In this document: piece after piece, positions 55,214-60,870 of the stretch | Position numbering within the stretch: the stretch's first letter is position 1 | Layout of the letters: the number at the start of each line of letters is the position of its first letter | Assembly: GCA_944391015.1 (NCBI GenBank) | Contig: CALXRZ010000003.1 | Location: forward strand, 1-60,870 | Direction of reading: 5' to 3' | DNA from: an uncultured Clostridia bacterium | GTDB lineage: Bacteria; Bacillota; Clostridia; TANB77; CAG-508 | Length of the DNA stretch: 60,870 nucleotides | Notes under the pieces: model-generated | Told to the model about the DNA's origin: nothing | What the model saw: only the letters and a program-made list of their open reading frames with translations | Databases searched by the model: none | Translations under genes and position numbers: made by a program

Positions 55214-55927
55214 CTATTCCTTAAACTCCTTTGCAAGCTTTCCTATTGCCTTTGTTTCTATTCTCGACACATACGAACGCGATATTCCCATCATTTCTGC
55301 TATCTCGTGTTGCGTTTTTGGTTTTGTTCCTTTAAGTCCAAATCTTAACTCTATTATTGACTTTTCTCTGTCCTTTAACACTTCTTTCATTTTATTATAT
55401 AATTTTTTTATTTTAAACTTTAAGTCCACTTCTTCCTCAATACTTCTCTCATCATTTTCTAAAACTTCTTGAAGTGTAACCGTATTATCATCCTTATCTT
55501 TTCCTATTGGATCTTCTAAGTACACCTCTGCATTAAGCTTTTTTGAGCTTCTTAGATACATCAATATTTCATTATCTATGCATCTTGCTACATAAGTGGC
55601 AAGCCTTACCCCTTTAGTTGCTTCAAAACTATTTATACCTTTAATCAATCCTATTGTGCCTATTGAAATCAAATCGTCTTGTTCTGCTTTTGCTGTAGTA
55701 TATTTTTTGCAAATATGAGCAACTAGCCTTAAATTTCTTTCAATCAATATATTACGTGCCTCTTCGCTTCCCTCTTTCATTTGTTCCAAATACATTTTCT
55801 CATCTTCTGCCGATAATGGTTCTGGAAATAAGTTATTACTTGATATATATCCTAATAAAAACACAGCTGATTTTAAAAATTCTATAAAAGTTATGGCTCC
55901 TAAGCCTCCACAAAATGCAGTAAACAT
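55214..55927 (-). CDS. sigK: RNA polymerase sporulation sigma factor K
   Basis: The late mother-cell sigma factor for spore coat and lysis. It begins with a hydrophobic pro-sequence (AITFIEFLKSAVFLLGYI) that keeps it inactive until processed; then region 2 (RNLRLVAHICKKYTTAKAEQDDLISIGTIGL with TYVARCIDNEILMYLR) and region 4 (TQHEIAEMMGISRSYVSRIE). The ATG at 55927 follows GGAGGTG. The gene is whole, without the skin-type element that interrupts it in some species. A SpoIVFB-type protease should exist elsewhere. Confidence 0.95.
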   Translation of the reverse strand: MFTAFCGGLGAITFIEFLKSAVFLLGYISSNNLFPEPLSAEDEKMYLEQMKEGSEEARNILIERNLRLVAHICKKYTTAKAEQDDLISIGTIGLIKGINSFEATKGVRLATYVARCIDNEILMYLRSSKKLNAEVYLEDPIGKDKDDNTVTLQEVLENDERSIEEEVDLKFKIKKLYNKMKEVLKDREKSIIELRFGLKGTKPKTQHEIAEMMGISRSYVSRIETKAIGKLAKEFKE

Positions 55928-56096
55928 AAATGCACCTCCGACTTTCTTATACATAAATTATATGTGTAACAAAGTCAAAAGTGCCTGACCTTTAAAATAT
56001 TAAGCTGTACTATTTTTTCCTTTTCTTGAATAGTAATTTAGTGATAATAATATAAAAAGTTGTGGTCTATCCAAATTTACTAAGGAGTGAATAGTT

Positions 56097-56892
56097 TTGA
56101 GTAGAATATTTGATTTTTTTATAGGAATATTGCTTGGTGCTGGTGCAATATTACCAGGAGTTAGTAGTGGCGTTATTTGCGTTATTTTAGGTATGTACGA
56201 TAAACTGATTGATGCTATATTTAATTTATTTAAAAATTTTAAAAAAAATTTTTTATATTTGCTTCCTATTGGTTTAGGTGGTATTATTGGTGTATTTTTA
56301 TTTGGCAATATATTAAAAACACTTTTTTCTACCTTTCCAACTCAGACTAGTTTTTGCTTTATTGGTCTTATATTAGGTAGTATTCCTCTGTTAGTTAAAA
56401 AAGTGAATTCCGAACATACTTTTAAGTTAAGATATGTTCTGTTTACAGTTATATCATTTATATTAGGATGCTTTTTAGTGATTTTTGAAAATAGATTAAA
56501 CTTATCTAATGATGTAAGTAACTTTTCGTTTTTATTTCTTGTTATATCTGGGCTTTTAATGGCTATCGGAGTAGTATTTCCCGGTGTTAGTAACACTTTA
56601 ATTTTGATGTGTCTGCGGAGTTTATGCTACATATTTAGATGGCGTAGCAAATATAAATTTAAGCATTTTAATACCTATGGGAATTGGTCTTGTATTAGGC
56701 TCAGCATTTTTTTTGGTAATTATGAAGTTGTTGTTAAAACATTTTTATATGCAGACTTATTATTCTATAATAGGTTTTACACTTGGTAGTGTATTAGTAC
56801 TGTATAGTCCAATTTCATTTAACTTAGTAGGTATAGCTTCTGTTCTATGCTTTATAATTGGTTTTAAGCTTGCTACCAGGCTTTCGGGGTAA
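56097..56892 (+). pseudogene. DUF368 (PopT-like) membrane transporter, frameshifted
   Basis: DUF368 proteins (PopT) recycle undecaprenyl phosphate across the membrane. The start is a TTG after AAGGAGTGA: IFDFFIGILLGAGAILPGVSSG is diagnostic, and a repeat of the PGVS motif is at VVFPGVSNTLILM. The frame breaks near 56610-56620: one extra base within CTGCGGAG turns the expected GVYATYLDGVANINLSI into nonsense; the rest continues in the second frame up to the stop at 56892. It is either inactive or a sequencing error. Other members could replace it. Confidence 0.8.
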
Positions 56893-56918
56893 CCTGTCAC
56901 AAAAGTGCCATTTGTCAT
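56892..56918. repeat. Partial copy of the dispersed palindrome
   Basis: ACCTGTCACAAAAGTGCC then TTTGTCATTTTTTT, half of the repeat seen at 16675 and 18432. It ends both the DUF368 gene and the U32 gene and may serve as terminator. Confidence 0.55.
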
Positions 56919-58192
56919 TTTTTTCTTCTTAATATCCAGCCCTTTTCACATTTTATAGGTAATTTCATTTTTATGCTTTGTCCAGCTTTTCCCGGATTAA
57001 CACAATCTACTTCCTCACTTGTTTCTGTATCCCATAATTTTTCTATTTTGAATTCCACTGGTGTTATTTGGCTTGGTATTAGTATTTCCATTGTGTCCCC
57101 AACTTTTAATTTGTTTCTAATTTCTATTATATATTTTATACCTTTTTCTTCTGTATTATCATTTTGTTCAAACTTTGTATTCTCCATTGAATCAATTCCG
57201 ACTACTTTTCCGCCAAATTCATAATCTGGGTTGTATTGTTTTCCATCGTATTCTTGGAAATCTTTGTTGTTTCTATCATTAAAGTAAAATGTTGTAAGTC
57301 CTCTTGTTTTTGTTTTTTCTAATTCTTTTAAGTATTTTGTATAATCGTATTTTTCTGGCTCCTTCATATAATCATTTATGGCATTTCTATATGCATTTAC
57401 TACACTAGCTAAATAGTACTCAGTTTTTAGTCTTCCCTCTATTTTTAAGCTATCTATTCCCATTTCAATTATTTCTGGTATTTCTTTTATTAAGCATAAG
57501 TCTTTTGACGAAAATATGTATGTTCCTTTTTCGTCGTGTTCTACTGGCATTAGGTTTCCCGGTTTGTTATGCTCTTCTACATATACGTTGTATGCCCATC
57601 TGCAACTTTGCGCACAGTCTCCAAGGTTTGCACTTCTTGATGCTAAGAAATCACTTAAAAAACATCTACCTGAGTATCCAAAACATATTGCTCCGTGAAC
57701 AAACATTTCCACTTCTAAGTCTTTTGGTTTGTGTTCCATTATTTGTCTAATTTGCTCTTTGTTCATTTCTCTTCCGAGTATTACTCTTTTTGCTCCGTTT
57801 TTGTACCAAAAGTTAGCTGAGTGATAACTTACAATATTTGCCTGTGTGCTTATGTGTATATCCACATCAGGAGCATATTCTTTTAAGATGTCTATTACTC
57901 CTCCATCTGATGCAATAATACCGTCTACTTTCATCTCGTTTAACATTTTAGCTTGCTTTTTTATTTCTTCATAATACTCATCCCAAGCATATATGTTTAT
58001 AGCGGCATATACTTTTTTACCTATGCTATGTGCATATTTTATTGTTTTTGCCAAATCGTCGTCATCTACTTCTGCTCTACTTCTTAAAGATAAACTTCCT
58101 GTTCCACAATATACTGCATCTGCTCCATACATAAATGCTGTTTTGGCTTTTTCAAATGACCCTGCTGGTGCTAATAATTCTGGTTTTTTCAT
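56915..58192 (-). CDS. trhP: U32 family tRNA hydroxylation protein TrhP
   Basis: The start KKPELLAPAGSFEKAKTAF and centre EMFVHGAICFGYSGRCFLSD with GDCAQSCRW are the U32 signature; the cysteines C-x6-C, C-x3-C can bind an iron-sulfur cluster. Members such as TrhP (YrrO) hydroxylate U34 of tRNA to ho5U using prephenate. The ATG at 58192 follows AAAGGGAT. A SAM O-methyltransferase of the TrmR type, which makes mo5U from ho5U, lies only 2 kb away (60168). In Bacillus the genes are adjacent. I infer that these form the same pathway. Confidence 0.88.
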   Translation of the reverse strand: MKKPELLAPAGSFEKAKTAFMYGADAVYCGTGSLSLRSRAEVDDDDLAKTIKYAHSIGKKVYAAINIYAWDEYYEEIKKQAKMLNEMKVDGIIASDGGVIDILKEYAPDVDIHISTQANIVSYHSANFWYKNGAKRVILGREMNKEQIRQIMEHKPKDLEVEMFVHGAICFGYSGRCFLSDFLASRSANLGDCAQSCRWAYNVYVEEHNKPGNLMPVEHDEKGTYIFSSKDLCLIKEIPEIIEMGIDSLKIEGRLKTEYYLASVVNAYRNAINDYMKEPEKYDYTKYLKELEKTKTRGLTTFYFNDRNNKDFQEYDGKQYNPDYEFGGKVVGIDSMENTKFEQNDNTEEKGIKYIIEIRNKLKVGDTMEILIPSQITPVEFKIEKLWDTETSEEVDCVNPGKAGQSIKMKLPIKCEKGWILRRKK

Positions 58193-58354
58193 TTTAAATA
58201 CCATCCCTTTCTTGCTTCATTCAAAGGTAACACATAGTTATAAAAGATATTTCTTTCAAACTATAATTCGTCCTTTCCATATTTTAAATCTAATTATTTT
58301 AGCTTTTTTCTACATAGCTTACAGTATTTAACTATATAGATAATTTATTTTTAC

Positions 58355-58864
58355 TTATTTAAGTCTATCATCAAAATATCCACTAATTTCTTCTAAATTT
58401 TCAAAATTTCTTTGTCTTAGTATGTCATATGCAACTATTGCAACTGAGTTTGATAAATTTAAAGAGCGAAGTGTTGGTCTCATTGGAATTCTAATTGTTT
58501 TATCAATATATTTTAACAATATGTCTTCTGGAAGACCTTTTGTTTCTTTTCCAAATAGTGCAAATACTTCGTCCATTTTAGAATAGTCTGGCTCAGAATA
58601 TACGTGCTTCCCTTTAGTTGTAACAAAGAACATATTATGGTTTTCTGGCTTATATTTTTCAAGAAATTTTTCAAATGACATATGTTCTTCTATTTCTAAT
58701 TTATCCCAATAATCAAGTCCTGCTCTTTTTACTGCTTTCTCCGTTATTTTAAAGCCTAGTGGATGTACTAAATGTAGCTTTGCGCCAAGTGCAGCACAAG
58801 TCCTTGCAATGTTTCCTGTATTTTGAGGTATTTCTGGTTCTACTAAAACTATATTTAATTTCAT
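58355..58864 (-). CDS. trmL: tRNA (cytidine(34)-2'-O)-methyltransferase TrmL
   Basis: A SPOUT-fold methyltransferase for the wobble 2'-O position of tRNA-Leu isoacceptors. Motifs: NIVLVEPEIPQNTGNIARTCAA, then ALFGKETKGLPEDIL and IPMRPTLRSLNLSNSVAIVAYD forming the knot. It is 169 residues long, as expected. It lies between two other wobble-position tRNA modification genes, trhP and trmR, so this end of the window gathers three such enzymes. Confidence 0.94.
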   Translation of the reverse strand: MKLNIVLVEPEIPQNTGNIARTCAALGAKLHLVHPLGFKITEKAVKRAGLDYWDKLEIEEHMSFEKFLEKYKPENHNMFFVTTKGKHVYSEPDYSKMDEVFALFGKETKGLPEDILLKYIDKTIRIPMRPTLRSLNLSNSVAIVAYDILRQRNFENLEEISGYFDDRLK

Positions 58865-59039
58865 TAAAATTTCAATTCCTTTCTTTTTTATCAGTGCCTC
58901 ATTATTATACTACAAAATTCGACTTGTTACAATCCTTTACTTGTTGTTTAATTGTTCTTTCGTTACTGGACTTTTCTTAATATAGTTTACTTTTTGCCCA
59001 TTTTCTGGTATTATATATATTGTAGAAAGGGATGTATTT

Positions 59040-59657
59040 ATGAAAAATAGTATTAAATCGCAATCAAATGATAAAGCTTTAAATAATACAAATATAAAAT
59101 TAGCTAATTCATCAAATGCTGTTATAACAAAAAAGAAACTACCTAGAGTTTACTTGTATTTTATATATTTTATTGTGTTTGCTTTTATTGGATGGCTTAT
59201 AGAAACAGCTTTTAGCTATTACTCTCTTGGTCACTTTACTAAAAGAGGCTTTTTGTATGGCCCACTTTGCCCAATATACGGCTGGGGTGCTATTATACTT
59301 ATTATGTTTTTTAGCACTTATAAGAAAAAAAATTTAAAACTTTTTGTGTACTCAGCTATTATTTTTACACTATTTGAGTATTTAGTAAGTTTTGGTATGG
59401 AAGCGCTATTTTCTTTAAAATGGTGGGATTATACTGAAGAATTTATGAATTTGAATGGTAGAGTTAGTATTTTTTATTCTTTTGCTTGGGGAATTATTGC
59501 AATATTAGTTATAAACTTTATTTATCCTTTTTTTAAAAAGAAAATAAATATAATACTTTCAAAAATACCTTATAGTATTCAAATTACTATTGTTTATGTG
59601 CTTTTTGCTATATTTGTAACAGATACGGTTCTATCTTTTATAAGATATTTGGTATAA
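59040..59657 (+). CDS. CmpB-like membrane protein, short paralogue
   Basis: Shares with the gene at 4217 the blocks IGWLIETAFSYYSLGHFTKRG, FLYGPLCPIYGWGA and LKWWDYTEEFMNLNGRVS, in a multi-pass protein of 205 residues. It has a polar N-terminal 35 residues and lacks the long C-terminal tail. The putative ABC-transporter type IV (PF06541) family has no clear function. AAAGGGATG precedes the ATG. Divergent from trmL, with a common intergenic region. Confidence 0.8.
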   Translation: MKNSIKSQSNDKALNNTNIKLANSSNAVITKKKLPRVYLYFIYFIVFAFIGWLIETAFSYYSLGHFTKRGFLYGPLCPIYGWGAIILIMFFSTYKKKNLKLFVYSAIIFTLFEYLVSFGMEALFSLKWWDYTEEFMNLNGRVSIFYSFAWGIIAILVINFIYPFFKKKINIILSKIPYSIQITIVYVLFAIFVTDTVLSFIRYLV

Positions 59658-59672
59658 TTTTCAAAATGTATC

Positions 59673-59701
59673 TAGACATTTGTCATAAAAAGAGTTATAA
59701 T
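59673..59701 (+). promoter_or_regulatory. Promoter of the 119-residue cassette gene
   Basis: TAGACA (59673-59678) and perfect TATAAT (59696-59701) are 17 bases apart and lie about 40 bases before the GGAGG. Confidence 0.65.
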
Positions 59702-59756
59702 AGTTTTATGTAAAATTATTTTACACAAAACTATTTTTTTAATGGAGGAAAATCTT

Positions 59757-60113
59757 ATGACAGTCAAAACTTACGGAGAGAATATGTCCAATTGGGATTC
59801 CGAGGCAGATGCACGGTATTTCAGGCGCCAGTTCGACAGAGCTCTGGAGAGGAAAGATTATCCTCGGCTGGAGGAGTTAATCGAAGAAGGCAGACGGTAC
59901 AACTACCCGATGCCTGCTACTGATGATGTGAACGTGCTTGAGATGAAAGCAGATGCTTTCATGAATAGCTTTAGGTGGGCAGAAATCCACCATAACTATT
60001 CAGACATCGTCAAACTGTTCCACGAGGCAATTAAGGATGGTTATCCCATCCCTGCTCCGAGGAACCCCATTGTAATGAGTCTCATTATCGGACTCATGAG
60101 CTTTAGTAAGTAA
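59757..60113 (+). CDS. Small unknown protein, single-gene cassette
   Basis: I do not recognise this protein of about 118 residues. It is soluble and helical, with two similar halves: YPRLEELIEEGRRYNYPMPA and YSDIVKLFHEAIKDGYPIPA look like a helical pair repeated, as in TPR- or ankyrin-like repeats. The ATG at 59757 lies eight bases after GGAGG; the frame start at 59742 overlaps that site. It is much richer in G+C than its surroundings, has two CATG sites, its own promoter and terminator. Recent transfer is likely. Confidence 0.7.
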   Translation: MTVKTYGENMSNWDSEADARYFRRQFDRALERKDYPRLEELIEEGRRYNYPMPATDDVNVLEMKADAFMNSFRWAEIHHNYSDIVKLFHEAIKDGYPIPAPRNPIVMSLIIGLMSFSK

Positions 60114-60122
60114 AAACCTCCC

Positions 60123-60148
60123 CCCCAGAGATGCAATATTCTCTGGGG
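60123..60148 (+). terminator. Strong terminator after the cassette gene
   Basis: CCCCAGAGA and TCTCTGGGG form a GC-rich 9-bp stem, followed by CTTCTTATTTAT. Confidence 0.85.
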
Positions 60149-60167
60149 CTTCTTATTTATACTTCTT

Positions 60168-60770
60168 CTAGTAATCAGCTCTTCTAGCAATTGCTAAGCC
60201 GTCTCCTACTTCTAAAACTCTAACGTCAAATTCTTTATTTTCTTGTAGTTCATCTAATTCTTTTAAAAATTCTCTTAAGTTTCTTACTGCTGTACGCTGT
60301 TTATGTTTATTGTAATCGCTTAGTACATAGCCTTTATATAAAACATTGTCTGCAAATATTATTCCGTTTGTTGCAAGCATTCGCAATGCTTCTTTTAAAA
60401 AAAATGGATATTTTCCTTTTGATGCATCTATAAATACCATATCATATTTTTCGTTTAATGTTGGTAGTATTTCAACTGCATCACCTTGTATAATATTTAT
60501 TTTTTCCTCTACTTCTGCTCTTTTTATATTTTCCTTCGCTTCTATTACTCGCTCTTCTTCTCTTTCTATTGTGTCTATTTTTCCGTTTTCTGCCAAAAAT
60601 TCTGAAAAGCAGATTGCAGAGTATCCAACAGCTGTACCAATTTCCAATATTTTCTTTGGTCTAAATAGTTTTAATTCTTCTTCTATAACAGCTAGTGTGT
60701 CGTCCATTATTATTGGAATGTGGTCTTCTAATGCTTTTGATTTTATTTTTTCTAGTTCTTTTCTATTCAT
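60168..60770 (-). CDS. trmR: O-methyltransferase, tRNA ho5U-methyltransferase TrmR (YrrM) type
   Basis: A class I SAM methyltransferase of the catechol-O-methyltransferase family: ILEIGTAVGYSAICFSEFL is motif I, DTIEREEERVIEAKENI binds the SAM ribose, DMVFIDASKGKYPFF has the metal-binding Asp, and IFADNVLYKGYV supplies the further metal ligands. TrmR methylates ho5U34 in tRNA to mo5U, after TrhP. The neighbouring trhP supports this role. The ATG at 60770 follows AAAGGGATG at good spacing. Catechol or other small substrates remain possible. Confidence 0.85.
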   Translation of the reverse strand: MNRKELEKIKSKALEDHIPIIMDDTLAVIEEELKLFRPKKILEIGTAVGYSAICFSEFLAENGKIDTIEREEERVIEAKENIKRAEVEEKINIIQGDAVEILPTLNEKYDMVFIDASKGKYPFFLKEALRMLATNGIIFADNVLYKGYVLSDYNKHKQRTAVRNLREFLKELDELQENKEFDVRVLEVGDGLAIARRADY

Positions 60771-60870
60771 TTTAAATTTCATCCCTTTCTCGCTTTGGTT
60801 TTGTCAAAAGTTTTCTAGTAAAAACCTTTGTAAACCTTGTTTTTTCTATAAAAATTATAAAAACTTGATA

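Noticed and set aside
55214-55927. Interrupted sigK with a skin-type prophage
   Set aside because: The frame is whole from pro-sequence to region 4, so there is no interrupting element.
56000-56308. Minus-strand frame of 102 codons
   Set aside because: Antisense to the start of the DUF368 gene, without a binding site.

Overview
The window looks like chromosome of an AT-rich, spore-forming, probably anaerobic Gram-positive bacterium of the class Clostridia, most likely an uncultured gut lineage. The evidence is Firmicutes-type housekeeping proteins (RelA, RbgA, Mini-RNase III, YlbF, IreB, RuvX, DUF1292, TrmL, TrhP, TrmR), sporulation genes (spoIIP, an uninterrupted sigK), a superoxide reductase, a sortase with an LPXTG protein, and strong GGAGG-type ribosome binding sites. 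Most genes are on the minus strand.

Layout. 0-2.7 kb: lemA with a TPM-domain partner. 2.8-9.2 kb: an RNA uracil methyltransferase, a CmpB-like membrane protein, a cadmium/zinc efflux pair (P-type ATPase plus ArsR-type repressor with two visible operators), desulfoferrodoxin and a DUF4160/DUF2442 pair. 9.2-20.5 kb: core genes (spoIIP, hisS, an MBL hydrolase, relA, recJ, a membrane metallopeptidase, ylbF, a GT4 glycosyltransferase), then tmRNA and tRNA-Glu. 20.5-22.0 kb: mrnC and rbgA.

22.1-35.4 kb is accessory. One part is a replication-like cassette: a shortened PolC paralogue with a changed catalytic aspartate, a CbbX/SpoVK-type AAA+ ATPase, a DnaB helicase core without its N-terminal domain, and small unknown proteins. 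The other part has a WYL regulator, a PD-(D/E)XK nuclease split by a frameshift at a run of seven A, a DUF2779 double nuclease and an unrecognised 832-residue protein. This is the best candidate for an undescribed element or defence island.

35.5-45.6 kb: single genes of richer base composition, each with its own promoter or terminator, alternate with core genes. The core part is a six-gene operon: a pilin-like small membrane protein, a large protein with a receiver-like start, AT-hooks and a MinD-like end, a GAF/degenerate-GGDEF protein, ireB, ruvX and DUF1292; metA follows. 45.8-47.1 kb: tRNA-Leu and the manganese pyrophosphatase.

47.2-52.9 kb is a compact surface-assembly locus: an LPXTG cohesin protein, a sortase, a dockerin-bearing peptidoglycan glucosaminidase, and a membrane-anchored protein with a cohesin-like start and cadherin-like repeats. 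It looks like a cell-wall-hydrolase version of a cellulosome. 53-60.8 kb: an exonuclease, a truncated FGE-like gene head-to-head with a small XRE regulator, sigK, a frameshifted DUF368 transporter, trhP, trmL, a second CmpB-like protein, a foreign-looking small gene and trmR.

A window-wide signal cuts across all this. The tetranucleotide CATG is essentially absent from the native parts: by eye I found only two sites there, both inside tRNA genes. It is present in the 22-32 kb island and in two of the single-gene cassettes. Histidine codons switch from CAT to CAC before G, which points to real avoidance.
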